From: a virus
DNA length: 43,646 nt
Reading direction: 5' to 3' (one strand)
Virus record (IMG/VR): IMGVR_UViG_3300045125_000005
Location: 1 to 43,646 of that record
The notes beneath the pieces are model-generated. The model was not told the origin of the DNA. It saw only the letters and a list, made by a program, of their open reading frames with translations, and made no database searches. This document shows, one piece after another, positions 34,101 to 43,078 of this stretch; position 1 is the first letter of the stretch, and each line of letters starts with the position of its first letter. Both the position numbers and the translations under genes were made by a program.

Positions 34101-37100
34101 GTACACCAAGGATCGGGCCGGATTCATTAACGCCAACCCCAAGTTGGCTGAAATCTTGACCGCTACCGTCAAGGGCGAGGATGTCATCAGCGGTAAAGCC
34201 GCTATGGATAAGGCTCTAAAGATCCGTGAAGTGCTTTCTGCGGAGGTCAAGGCTCGCAAACTGACCGCCGCTCAAGGCGAGGAATTGTTTAAGACTGCTT
34301 ACCGATTCACGGATTTTGACGAGTATCTCGCTGAAATCTTGGCTGATCGAGGGCTGCGTGACCTTGAATACAAGGCCGCTATGAGCGACCCCAACACGCG
34401 CCTTTGGGGTAAGGCAATCAAGTCCGCTACCCGTGCAGTTGACTCTATCTTCCAAGCCATCGGTAAGTTCTTCGGTAAGAATCACGTTGATCAACTTTAT
34501 TCGATGGTTCAGACTGGAGCGTCTAGGGTAGACATAAGCAGTAATATGCCCGGTTCTATCCGGATGCTTATGGGTAATCCGTTGGATACGTCGAGTTCGA
34601 CTACTGCTTCAAATCTTGACTACCCCAAGGAAATTCTGATCGACGGGAAGACTACGCCCGAAAACTTTGAACAGCAACGCGAATCGTTGAGGCGTGCAAT
34701 TGCTTTCAAACTTGCTGCTCCCCATGAATTGAAGTTGGGCGAACAGGGGCTTTGGAAGCAGTTCAAGCGGTTCCTGTGATTGAGAATCGCGAATTCATCC
34801 TCGATCCAAAGATCGCTACTCAAGAAGATTTGGGTGCTATTGGACTCTCTCCGGGAGCCATGAACCTATCCAATATGGATGGGCCTCAAGACGTTCTTGT
34901 TTGGGCGCGTGCGGCTGAAGTGGCTCAAGGTGGCGAGATGGCGCGTAATGTTCGCACCGATCTCGATACGATGACGCGCCAAGGTAAGAATGCCGCCAAT
35001 GTAATCTTCCAACGCGAAAAAGTTCTTTTCGATACCGATATTGATTCTTACGCTGCGAGCATGGGTGAAAGCCCAAGCAAGGTCAGGGCGCAGTTGTACA
35101 CGCAAATGAACATGACCAAGAAGCAGATCGAGGGGCTTCACCCTGAAGATCAAGCCATGCTTATGGCTCAACTTCGTGGTGTCATGCTCGCCCGTCGCTC
35201 GATAATGATGCACGCAGGTAGCAATTACCTGAAGGTGTTTACGGAGATTAAGCAGAGCGGTAAGTGGAACGGTAAGAATTTTGATCTGTTGACTGAGGCT
35301 GAAAAGATCAGGCTTGTTAATGCCTTTGATGCTTTCCAGTACTCAATGAATGGATACAAACTTCTTTCGGGTGAAGCGGGGCGTACTCTTCGATCTCTGA
35401 ATACTAGAGTCTCGACCCCGACGTTTAGTGCGCCTGTTGGTGAAACTGAGCCTATGGCTCCGAAGATCCCGCAACCTGCTACGCCCCGTGCGCCTAAAAC
35501 GCCTGCGGCTCCGGGTACGGCTGCTCCGAACATTTCCCCGACTGCTCCGAACATTCCTACGGCTCCGGGAGCAACTGCTCCGAACATTCCTACGGCTCCG
35601 GGTACTCCTGCTGCTCCGGGTACTCCTGCTGCTCCGGGTACTCCTGCTGCTCCGGGTACTCCTACGGCTCCGGGTACTCCTACGGCTCCGGGTACTCCCG
35701 CTGCTCCGGGAGGAGGTACAGGTGGAAGTGCGGGTGGTGGCGGCGGTACGGGTACGCCCGGAACTCGCACTCCTAAAACGCCCACAACGCCCACCACTCC
35801 AACGCCTGTTACGCCTGTCCCAGTTGCACCTACTGCTCCGACTACTCCGGGAATTCCTTCGGCTCCTGCGACTCCGGGTATGCCCGGAACTCCGGGTACT
35901 CCTGCTGCTCCGGGTACTCCGACTACGCCAACGACTCCTGTTCCCAATCCGGGAACGGCTTCAGCAGCACCTACGGGTGGCCCCGCTCAAGCAAACGCCA
36001 ACATGAAGGCGTACCAAGAATTTGAAAAGGTTCTTGGTGCGGATGCCCTTGAAAATCTCACCAATCCTACGAAGGTTCAAAATTACGTTCTGCTTATGCA
36101 GTCCGTTGTTGAGCAATTGCAGTTGGCGGGGTCAGGGCGATACGGCCTTGTTTCGATGCATCCTTCGGGATTCTCGTTCCCGAATTACATCGCGTCGAAT
36201 CTCATGACCGCGCCTATCTCGATGGTGCGTAACCTTGTCGGTAATGCGTTCAACTTGCTTTACATGGTGGGGCGCGGTTATGCGGGTAGTGCAGGAGAAA
36301 TAATGACGTTCTTCAACGCCAAACAAGGCTTTGAAACTCTTAAGTTTTGGAACTCATTTACTAAGAACCTGTTCGTGACGTTTGGCGAATCGTGGGGAAT
36401 CGCTGCCGATGGATGGCGTAATCACCGTAGTTACCTCAGTTCCGATTGGACTGAGGGTACGGAAATGACGCAGATCTACACGAAGAATAAGGTTCCTTCG
36501 ACTTCTTCGACCGTTGTGGGGCATATGAGTAAGTTTGGCTCAACTATCAAAGATGGAGTTGGGGCCACGCTTAACAAGACTGTTGGTTTGGGTATGCGCG
36601 TTTCGTCTGCTGCTGACGAAGGGTTTAAGCAAATGATTTATCGCGCTGCTAGCAAAGCCCAGTTGGTTGCTAAGTTTGAAGCGCAAGGCTTTAAAGGAGC
36701 GGCTCTCGTCGATCAAGTTGAAAATGCTTATACCCAATTGTTCAAAGATCGGAACGCCTACAACGTCCGCACTCTTTGGGATCGGGCAACTACGCAAGCG
36801 GAGCAACTTGTCGCCAATAATCCTCAACTTCAGAAATCGTTTGTTCAGATTCAGCAGGCTGAATTTGAAAAACTTTATCAGGATGTTGCCGATACTTTCG
36901 GTGGTGGTGACAAAAATACGGTTGAAGATTTTATTCAAATCAGCCGTGGTTCCCGCAAACTCGCTGAAAGGGGTACGTTCTCCGATCAAAGTTCAGTTAT
37001 CGGATCGGCCATCAATCGCCTTAAGTACAGCCCGGATACTCAGGCTCCGATTCGTTGGGCTACGTCGCTGTTATTCCCGTTCGTCTCGACTCCTTTGAAC

Positions 37101-38378
37101 ATCGTCAAGCAAGGCTTTGGAGCGGCTACGGATCCGCTCACGGCTGCTTGGGCTTATAAGGCCAAGATCACAAAGAGTACGACAAAGAGCGGTGCAATCC
37201 GGTCTGCGATTGAAGATCTCAATGCGGGAATCAATTCGTCTAACCTTGCTGTTCGCGCCGATGCAACTGGACGTTTGCACACCGCAATGGCTCTTTACAC
37301 CTTGGGAACGTCTCTTGCGGTTGGTGGGATGATTACTGGAGGTGGGCCTCGCGAAAAGGCAGAACGCGATAACTGGTTGAATGTTCAGGGTAATCAACCC
37401 TACAGCATCAAGATCGGAGACAAGTGGGTTTCGTATCAGTTCATGGAACCGCTGTCTACCTTCTTTGGAATTCTCGCTGACTCCTTCACCGCTTCCAATT
37501 ACTCAAACAACGAACTTAGCGACCGCGAAGGTGAGTTGTCTGAAATTGGCTACAACATCCTGACAGGAATCACCAACCAACTTCAATCGAAGACCTTCTT
37601 GACGGCTATGAATCGCTTTATGGCTGTTTTCGGAGATCCCGAATCTTCGGCTTCCGTCAACTTCCTTAAGGGTATCAACCGCTCGGTTACGCCTTTGGCT
37701 TCGATGGCTGAAAACTACAAGGTCATCTCCGATCCGGTGGCACGCGACATCCATGAGATGTCCGTGGCTACGACACCTTGGTTCTTCAACCCCAACGGTA
37801 AGGCTGATAAGAGGTACGACATCCTCGGTAATGAAGTTGTCTACGATCCGCAGATCGGAGATGAGATTGAAGGCGTTCACCCTGAACGCATCTTCATGTC
37901 CATGATTCCGACTAAGGATGCACCGAAGTCGAAGATCATCGCTGATGAGTTTGATTCGCTGCGCTTCAGCATGAAACTTCCTTCCACCAAGTTGGGTGAC
38001 CTTGATTTGCGATTGGTGGGTGATCCGGGTAACTCGGCTTATTCGCAATGGCTCAAACTTACCGGAGAGGTCAAAATCGGAAATAAAACGCTTACTCAAC
38101 GTCTTGAGCAAACGATCAAGTCTCGTTCTTATCAACGGCTTGCGGGAGGCGGGGATATCAGCAATGCCGTGGATTCCCCTAGAAAGCAAATTCTCGGTGA
38201 AATCTTTGAAGCCTATCGCGAGAAGGCGAAGTTCGCGATGATGAAGAAGAACCCCACCGTGTTCAAAGCCGCTCGCGAGATGGAACGGCTCCGGTATCAG
38301 AGCCGAGGGGCAACCTCTAGCGAGGCTGAGAAGATCAAGAATCGCCTCTTGAACATCAAGACGGAGACCGAGCGATGA
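31107..38378 (+). CDS. Giant internal virion protein D (gp16-like) with HExxH domain, three frameshifts
   Basis: One continuous product of about 2,420 aa once three breaks are joined; T7 gp16 is 1,318 aa. Breaks: between 31646 and 31666 (one more G gives DEEGFRILLLFGEIGAFMAE), about 32463-32474 (GTGTGTTCTTTG), and GGGG 34746-34749 (one more G gives GEQGALEAVQAVPVIENREF). Features: N-terminal helical region; long coiled-coil region (about 32640-33120); a zinc-metallopeptidase-like motif HESFH (34021-34035) with a downstream DEYLAEILAD (Glu about 104 residues later) as possible third ligand; a Pro/Ala/Gly/Thr repeat linker built of PGTPAAPGTP units (35455-35995); and a C-terminal region containing WATSLLFPFVSTPLNIVKQG, typical of gp16-like ends. 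No T7-type transglycosylase motif was seen at the N-terminus. It may be a gp16 fused to a polyvalent-type protein. Confidence 0.8.
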
Positions 38379-38611
38379 GTCAGGATCAAATGCTTTCGGT
38401 GACGTTGGCGACCCTCTCAGAGCAGATCAAGTCTCTTGATGAGAAGATCGAACGAATGGATCACACCATTCGCGGTAACGGTAATCCGGGACTCGCCACC
38501 CGGATTGACCGCCTAGAGCAGACTGAAGAGCGGCGGGTTTGGGCAGGGAGGACTATTATTGCTTCCCTGTTTGGACTTGTAGCCGAAAGGATCCACGCAT
38601 GGCTGACATGA
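38375..38611 (+). CDS. Coiled-coil plus membrane protein, holin/XhlA-like
   Basis: 78 aa. The N-terminal two thirds form a coiled coil (TLATLSEQIKSLDEKIERMD then GLATRIDRLEQTEERRVWAG), and the C-terminus is a single hydrophobic helix (RTIIASLFGLVAERIHAWL). This layout matches haemolysin XhlA-type phage proteins, which assist holins, and the position between gp16 and TerS is where T7 encodes its holin (gp17.5). It may therefore work in lysis. Equally it could be a tail-associated membrane-interacting protein. ATGA overlap with the preceding gene. Confidence 0.65.
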   Translation: MSQDQMLSVTLATLSEQIKSLDEKIERMDHTIRGNGNPGLATRIDRLEQTEERRVWAGRTIIASLFGLVAERIHAWLT

Positions 38612-38811
38612 AAGACACGCTTAATCGCCTACATCAAGCGATTGCCGAAGACCTCCTCACTAAGGTTGAGGGTGGTCAGGCTACTCCCGCTGAGATCAAC
38701 GCTGCTATTACGTTCCTTAAGAACAACGGCATTCAGGTTGACATGGAAAAGCACAAAGAGCATCCCGCAGCCAAGTTGAAGTCCATCCTCCCGTTTGAAG
38801 AAACTGCATGA
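38599..38811 (+). CDS. Terminase small subunit (gp18-like)
   Basis: DNA-recognition subunit of the packaging motor, 70 aa (T7 gp18 89). MADMKDTLNRLHQAIAEDLL, then ATPAEINAAITFLKNNGIQV and AAKLKSILPFEE are characteristic of short podovirus TerS proteins. ATG 38599 with AAGGA upstream is preferred to an earlier in-frame start that overlaps the membrane helix of the previous gene. Its stop overlaps the TerL start (ATGA), so the two subunits are coupled. Confidence 0.85.
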   Translation: MADMKDTLNRLHQAIAEDLLTKVEGGQATPAEINAAITFLKNNGIQVDMEKHKEHPAAKLKSILPFEETA

Positions 38812-40532
38812 CCGAAATCGATCCGCGCCTAAAGATCTTCAAGAACTTTGTATTTGCGCTTTGGAAGGAACTTCGTCTTCCGGAACCTACTCGCGCTCAG
38901 TATGCTCTAGCGTCAGCCTTGCAGCACGGGCCTAATCGGTTCAATGCTCAGGCTTTCCGTGGTGTAGGTAAGTCGTGGATTACTTCAGCCTACGTTCTAT
39001 GGAGACTTCTGTGGGACGTAGACGTAAAAATTCTTGTCGTTTCTGCCTCGCAAGAGCGAAGTTATCAATTCACCACCTTCTGCCTACGCTTGCTTACCGA
39101 GGTCGAATGGCTTCGTCACCTTCACCCCGATAACCAAAGCGGTCTACGGGCCACCAAGGGGGCGTTTGACGTAGCCGGATGCCGCCCTGCCCACGCCCCT
39201 TCCGTCCGCGCTGTGGGTATTACAGGCCAACTCACGGGTTCTCGCGCCGATTGCATCATCGCTGACGACGTTGAGATCCCTCAAAACTCTGAAACTCCCA
39301 AGATGCGGGAGAAGTTGGAAGAAGCCACTAAGGAATTTTCGGCTATTCTAACGCCTAAGGAAACGTCCAAGATCATCTTCCTAGGCACTCCCCAGTCTCA
39401 GGAGTCCATCTACGCTAGCCTGACCTCTAAAGGGTTTGAGACTTGGGTGTGGCCTTCCCGCTACCCCATCAATCCTGACATCTACGGGGCTACGCTAGCC
39501 CCTGAACTGCTCCTTGACCTTTCCCTCGACCCAACGCTCAAAGAGCCTAAGAACGGCGCACACGGCAATCTAGGCAAGCCTACGGACACCCGCTTCCCTG
39601 AAGCGATCCTGATCGGTAAGGAACTTGAATACGGGCGGTCAGGCTTCGCGCTTCAGTACCAACTCGACACCTCAGGTTCGGACGCTGAACGCTTCCCACT
39701 CAAACTCCGTGACCTTTTGGTCATCCCGGATACGGGTGCTGACCTCCCGGCGATTGTCCGTTGGGGATGCACCAAGGAACTGCGCCTTAATGACTACCCA
39801 TCCAACGGGTTCGGCGGTGACTTCCTGCATCATGCGGCGCACATAAGTTCCGAGCATCAGCGGCCCCAAGCCTGCGTGCTGTCGCTCGACCCCGCAGGGG
39901 GTGGTAGCGACGAATTCGCCGGGGTGGTTATCAAGGTTCTCAACGGCAACTTCTTCGTCGTTGACGTTGTAGGTCTCTTCGGAGGGCATAGCGAGGAAAA
40001 CCTCGACAAACTCGCAGCCTTGGCTCAACGCCATCAGGTGAACGAGGTAATCATCGAAGAGAACTTCGGCATGGGGGCTATCGGGCATTTGTTGGCTCAA
40101 CATCTCGCCAAGACATTCCCTGTTTCAGTTGTGGGTGTCAAGTCTACCCGCCAAAAAGAAAAGCGAATCATCGAGGTCTTGGAACCCATTGCCAACCAAC
40201 ACCGACTTATTTTTACCACTCGGTTCTTGGACAACGATCTTAAAGTCCACCGAGACGGATCCCATGAGGCGACGGTCTCCTACCGTTGCCTCCACCAGTT
40301 TACGCACCTTACGAATGAGAAGGGTGCGCTCACTCACGATGACCGTCTCGACGCTCTCGCACAAGGTGTTGCTCACCTTGTCAAACACCTTGATGTCGAT
40401 CCCGCAACAGGCGCAGTCGAGAGGCGTAAGGAACTTGTCGAAGCGATGCAAAAGGCGGTCGAGAACGGGGATACGATTAACTACCTTCTTAACCGTAAGC
40501 CAGTTGATAAAGGTAAGTTTAAGTGGTTCTAA
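38808..40532 (+). CDS. terL: Terminase large subunit (gp19-like)
   Basis: Packaging ATPase and nuclease, 574 aa (T7 gp19 586). Walker A lies at residues 50-57 (FRGVGKSW), Walker B at 149-156 (CIIADDVE), and the coupling motif at ILTPKETSKIIFLGTP. The RNase H-like nuclease is marked by LSLDPAGGGSDEFAGVV, VIIEENFGMGAIG and THDDRLDALAQ, providing the three acidic groups. All motifs intact. It is the last of the long + strand block and faces the minus-strand gene across a six-base gap. Confidence 0.95.
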   Translation: MTEIDPRLKIFKNFVFALWKELRLPEPTRAQYALASALQHGPNRFNAQAFRGVGKSWITSAYVLWRLLWDVDVKILVVSASQERSYQFTTFCLRLLTEVEWLRHLHPDNQSGLRATKGAFDVAGCRPAHAPSVRAVGITGQLTGSRADCIIADDVEIPQNSETPKMREKLEEATKEFSAILTPKETSKIIFLGTPQSQESIYASLTSKGFETWVWPSRYPINPDIYGATLAPELLLDLSLDPTLKEPKNGAHGNLGKPTDTRFPEAILIGKELEYGRSGFALQYQLDTSGSDAERFPLKLRDLLVIPDTGADLPAIVRWGCTKELRLNDYPSNGFGGDFLHHAAHISSEHQRPQACVLSLDPAGGGSDEFAGVVIKVLNGNFFVVDVVGLFGGHSEENLDKLAALAQRHQVNEVIIEENFGMGAIGHLLAQHLAKTFPVSVVGVKSTRQKEKRIIEVLEPIANQHRLIFTTRFLDNDLKVHRDGSHEATVSYRCLHQFTHLTNEKGALTHDDRLDALAQGVAHLVKHLDVDPATGAVERRKELVEAMQKAVENGDTINYLLNRKPVDKGKFKWF

Positions 40533-40537
40533 CCACC

Positions 40538-40897
40538 TCAAGGCTTGAAGAACCCTTGCTCCCACATCTGAATAAACGTATACAAGTCTCTCAACGAGAT
40601 CTCATCCCGCTCCAACCACCCCACCAAGGCGTTGATGTTTCGATGCACCAACCCTCTTGCACGACCTGAGAAGTGGCTGTGATCGAGGCTCAGGGTCTCT
40701 CCGTAGCGGCTCTTGTGGTTTAGGTTGGTGATCGCCGTCACGGGGCATTGGGTGTCTGCCTGAGCCGCTAGATGGAGGAGGTTCTCCATCTGCTCGGGCG
40801 ACTCAAAATGGATCCCTATACGCTTCCAATCGAACCGCTTCTTGCTCTTGCGACGTTTAGCGGTTTCGATGTTTCTTCGGTTTTTAGGCTGAGGCAT
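40538..40897 (-). CDS. Endonuclease VII-like HNH protein lacking zinc cysteines
   Basis: 119 aa, the only convincing minus-strand gene. The core GETLSLDHSHFSGRARGLVH, followed by RNINALVGWLERDE, matches the phage recombination endonuclease VII pattern (DHxHxTGxxRGLxCxxCNxxxG). The His/Asn catalytic set is kept (DH, H, N), but the CxxC pairs that hold zinc in T4 endonuclease VII are reduced to a single Cys (CPVTAITN), and LCxxCN has become VHRNIN. The N-terminus is strongly basic (MPQPKNRRNIETAKRRKSKK). It may be an active zinc-free variant, a homing-type nuclease or a decaying one. Convergent with terL; its start faces a 15-base palindrome. Confidence 0.75.
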   Translation of the reverse strand: MPQPKNRRNIETAKRRKSKKRFDWKRIGIHFESPEQMENLLHLAAQADTQCPVTAITNLNHKSRYGETLSLDHSHFSGRARGLVHRNINALVGWLERDEISLRDLYTFIQMWEQGFFKP

Positions 40898-40903
40898 AAA
40901 CAG

Positions 40904-40918
40904 GTTTATACCATAAAC
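40904..40918 (-). promoter_or_regulatory. Palindromic operator-like site with extended -10 for the minus gene
   Basis: GTTTAT-ACC-ATAAAC is a 6-bp inverted repeat. On the minus strand it contains TGGTATAAA, an extended -10 (TG-n-TATAAA), ending eight bases before the start codon. The transcript would be leaderless or nearly so, and a dimeric protein on the palindrome would block it. Confidence 0.4.
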
Positions 40919-40956
40919 GTCTTTTACTAGCCGACCTAGGATTTTTACCCCACCCC
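40919..40956. other. Short AT/C-rich spacer, nothing recognised
   Basis: Between the minus-gene operator and the promoter at 40957 there is CTTTTACTAG and a C-rich run; no hairpin or frame stands out. Confidence 0.4.
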
Positions 40957-40984
40957 TTGACGACCTCCTAGAACCTGATAAGAT
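40957..40984 (+). promoter_or_regulatory. Sigma70-like promoter before the second structured gene-free stretch
   Basis: TTGACG (40957-40962), 16-base spacer, TAAGAT (40979-40984). No start codon with a ribosome site follows for more than 400 bases; instead a run of hairpins begins at 41001. Confidence 0.45.
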
Positions 40985-40989
40985 GCACC

Positions 40990-41260
40990 TCGTCTTGAAG
41001 GAGGGTCGTTCCCTCGCCTCCTATGTCAAGGCCACCTAATGGTCGTAACGGTAGATAACAACCTTCCCACAAACACAGGGCCACAAGACTTTCGGCAGGA
41101 GTAGTGTCCGGGGAGAAATCCCACGAAAGCAAGTAGGAAGACCCGATAAAAAGGGTGGTATAGGTAGGTAACTACCGACGCTGCATCCTAGGTGACATAG
41201 CACCAAACACGCAGCGGGGGCTGTCTCCCGAAACCTCGATGTAGACTCTAGTCTCATGGG
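40990..41260 (+). ncRNA. Candidate second structured noncoding RNA (about 270 nt)
   Basis: No coding frame fits 40898-41422. Visible helices: GAGGG-TCGTT-CCCTC (41001-41015); CTTTCG/CGAAAG (41089-41094, 41124-41129) enclosing GGGA-GAAA-TCCC (41111-41122, GNRA loop); ACCC/GGGT (41141-41156); GGTAG-GTAA-CTACC (41163-41176, GNRA loop); CGCTGC/GCAGCG (41179-41184, 41211-41216) enclosing GGTG-ACATAG-CACC (41191-41204); CGGG/CCCG (41215-41230); AGAC-TCTA-GTCT (41243-41254). Stacked GNRA hairpins after a promoter-like sequence suggest a folded RNA. It does not show tmRNA, RNase P or group I intron signatures that I can recognise. Ends are estimates; 41260-41384 is A-rich without clear structure. Confidence 0.45.
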
Positions 41261-41384
41261 GGGTAAGGGGGGCTATGGAGATCAGCACAAAAAACAGAGG
41301 CCAACCTCCTCCAACAGCCCCTTGAAGATTATTAGTAAAGAGTACTTGAAGATGGTTGAAGAGAACCTAAAAAGTACCTAAAGA

Positions 41385-41416
41385 CCCTTAAAAGTTAAGG
41401 GCATTGATGGTAAAAT
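41385..41416 (+). promoter_or_regulatory. Hairpin and extended -10 element before the metalloprotease-like gene
   Basis: CCCTTA-AAAGT-TAAGGG (41385-41401) is followed by TGGTAAAAT (41408-41416), an extended -10-like sequence that ends six bases before ATG 41423. As with the minus-strand gene, this spacing would give a leaderless or near-leaderless message. Confidence 0.35.
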
Positions 41417-41422
41417 CTAGAG

Positions 41423-41764
41423 ATGCTCCCCATCCAATCCTTCTTCATCAACGGCCTAGAGTGGAAGATCGAAGTAGACGAAAGCCTTCAAGAAGACTTT
41501 GGTCAATGCCACCCTAATGAGCGTGTGATCAAGATTGGAGTTTTGGGACTCCATGCTTTGATTCAGAAGCGTAAAGAGTTTTGGGCTACCTTGATCCATG
41601 AGATCATGCACGCTGTCCGAGCCTCGTATGGCATCGACTACGGCTTGACCGAAGATCAGGAAGAAAAATCGGTGAGGCTACTTGAAGCCATCGTGATTGG
41701 CTTTATCCTTTCTAACCCGGAACAAACCAAGATGATTCTTGGTAAACTCCTTTCGTCCAAGTAA
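41423..41764 (+). CDS. Small zinc-metalloprotease-like protein, 113 aa
   Basis: The clear motif is LIHEIMHAV (HExxH) at about residues 58-66, in a helix preceded by an FWATL segment, as in minigluzincin/SprT or ImmA-like small phage proteins. A downstream acidic helix (TEDQEEKSVRLLEAIVIGFI) could supply the third ligand. N-terminus beta-prone (FFINGLEWKIEVDESLQE). A proteolytic role is inferred from HExxH only. It has a promoter-like sequence right before the ATG and only a weak ribosome site. It opens the right-end accessory block; a second HExxH protein in this genome is the giant gp16-like protein. Confidence 0.7.
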   Translation: MLPIQSFFINGLEWKIEVDESLQEDFGQCHPNERVIKIGVLGLHALIQKRKEFWATLIHEIMHAVRASYGIDYGLTEDQEEKSVRLLEAIVIGFILSNPEQTKMILGKLLSSK

Positions 41765-41778
41765 TCAAAGGATCTATC

Positions 41779-42147
41779 ATGGCTGAATCGTTTACCGTTG
41801 GTGTGCGTGAGATGGAATCGTGCAGTCAGGTGTATCGTAAGAACGCCGTTGTGGGTACTTCATCTGTAACCCTTCTTCCGGCTCCGGGTGCAGGGTTGAA
41901 GTACCTGATCCTTGGTATTCAGGTTACGTCTGCTGCTGCTTCGACCTTTACCATGACTGGGTTGAACGCTAGCGAGCAAGCGGCGGGTGCTAAGTTTGTG
42001 CTGAATAGTCCTGCGGGTGGCGTTTCCTACAATGCTCCTATGTATACGGGGGTGTTCAGCACGGCTGATAACACCGCTCTGATGATCCTTTGTAGCACTA
42101 CTGGTGATAACGCCGTCTACATCCAGTACGTCGTCACCCGCGCCTAA
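41779..42147 (+). CDS. Hypothetical beta-rich protein, 122 aa
   Basis: Unrecognised. AAGGATCTATC precedes ATG 41779. Ser/Thr/Ala/Gly-rich with alternating hydrophobic strands (SSVTLLPAPGAGLKYLILGI, AYNAPMYTGVFS-like centre, NAVYIQYVVTRA end), the style of a phage decoration or fibre-tip protein. Its composition resembles the 143-aa protein at 15032. No signal peptide. It is followed 13 bases later by the lipase. Confidence 0.6.
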   Translation: MAESFTVGVREMESCSQVYRKNAVVGTSSVTLLPAPGAGLKYLILGIQVTSAAASTFTMTGLNASEQAAGAKFVLNSPAGGVSYNAPMYTGVFSTADNTALMILCSTTGDNAVYIQYVVTRA

Positions 42148-42160
42148 TCCCCCGGTACGG

Positions 42161-43078
42161 ATGTCCATTCCAATTGAATTCATCCATGCCCTAGCAGCAG
42201 CCGACATCGACTTCTGCTACTCACACGATCTAGATTACATGGTGTCGTGCGAAGACATCCACCATGTCCCTACGATCTTCATTGTGTTTCCGGGGACTAA
42301 AGACATCGCAGACCTTAAGACCATCAAAGATGGAACCTATCACTTGGAGGTTCAACGTCTTTGGAAGAGTGGTCTTAAGGCTGAGATTCAGCAGATGGTT
42401 AATGCTCACGGCCCCTGTAAGTTTGTTATCGGGGGCCACAGCCTTGGCGGTGTCCTTGCTGAGATCGTCGGTAATCGCTTGGCTGACCCTAAGTACGCCA
42501 TGATCTACCAACCGATTAGCATCGATATCGTAACGTTTGGTGCGCCCAAGCATCGGTATAAGAAGTTTGCTAACGCTGTTCGGTATATGCTCAAAGGTGA
42601 TCTGATCCCTTATATGCCGTTCAAGTTTGAGTTTGCTGAGACTCCTTATACGATGCTGTCTAAGAAACACGCTCTTGTAAAGCATCCCTCTGTGTTCGAC
42701 CTGATCTCCTCACTCCTTCATAGATGCTTTGCAAAAGCGCATTCAATTGAGTCTTATCTGAAGGCTCTTACTGGAGTTAAGTATGGTGGAAGAAGACTGA
42801 TAAGCCCATTGGCTGATAAGAAGGCTGAAGTTGAAGCCATCCTTCGTGAAACGTTTAGGAACGTCCTTGAAGGTGGCTCTGATATTGCCAATCGCTATGC
42901 TGCTACTTTGGCTCCCGCCGTCGCTGAGGCGATTAAGAAGGGTGATCAAGATGTGGCTATCGAGATTCAAGATCAGATTGATGGGCTGAAGGAACTCGGT
43001 CGTATTCGGGCTATGCAGAATACGAATCGGTTGATTCAAGGTGTGGTTAAGGCCATGCTTAAGGTGAGTGCGCTGTGA
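42161..43078 (+). CDS. Class-3 (Lipase_3) family alpha/beta hydrolase, 305 aa
   Basis: Predicted esterase or phospholipase. The nucleophile elbow GGHSLGG carries Ser94; a downstream LKGDLIPYMP supplies Asp147; AKAHSIESYL supplies His194, which reproduces the Lipase_3 triad and its usual H-x3-Y ending. An IVFPGTKDIADLK segment near residue 41 gives the oxyanion strand. The C-terminal third is helical (EVEAILRETFRNVLEGGSDI) and may be an oligomerisation or membrane-associating part. No signal peptide, so it would act in the cytoplasm or in the virion, or reach the membrane after holin action. ATG 42161 is preferred over an earlier in-frame start inside the preceding gene. A lipase next to a lipoprotein suggests an envelope-disruption pair. 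The start overlap TGATG couples it to the lipoprotein. Confidence 0.8.
   Translation: MSIPIEFIHALAAADIDFCYSHDLDYMVSCEDIHHVPTIFIVFPGTKDIADLKTIKDGTYHLEVQRLWKSGLKAEIQQMVNAHGPCKFVIGGHSLGGVLAEIVGNRLADPKYAMIYQPISIDIVTFGAPKHRYKKFANAVRYMLKGDLIPYMPFKFEFAETPYTMLSKKHALVKHPSVFDLISSLLHRCFAKAHSIESYLKALTGVKYGGRRLISPLADKKAEVEAILRETFRNVLEGGSDIANRYAATLAPAVAEAIKKGDQDVAIEIQDQIDGLKELGRIRAMQNTNRLIQGVVKAMLKVSAL

Noticed and set aside
1886-34749. Programmed ribosomal frameshifting or pseudogenisation
   Set aside because: Sites lack slippery heptamers and the defect is uniform: loss of one base from homopolymers in essential genes, also seen in the terminal repeat.
35225-35947. A 240-residue minus-strand frame rich in Gly, Val and Pro
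   Set aside because: It is the antisense of the proline-rich linker repeat in the gp16-like gene and has no promoter or ribosome site.
32464-38378. Two or three separate genes instead of one giant gp16-like gene
   Set aside because: No ribosome sites precede 32464 or 34752, and single-base corrections give smooth joins; kept as an alternative in the feature note.
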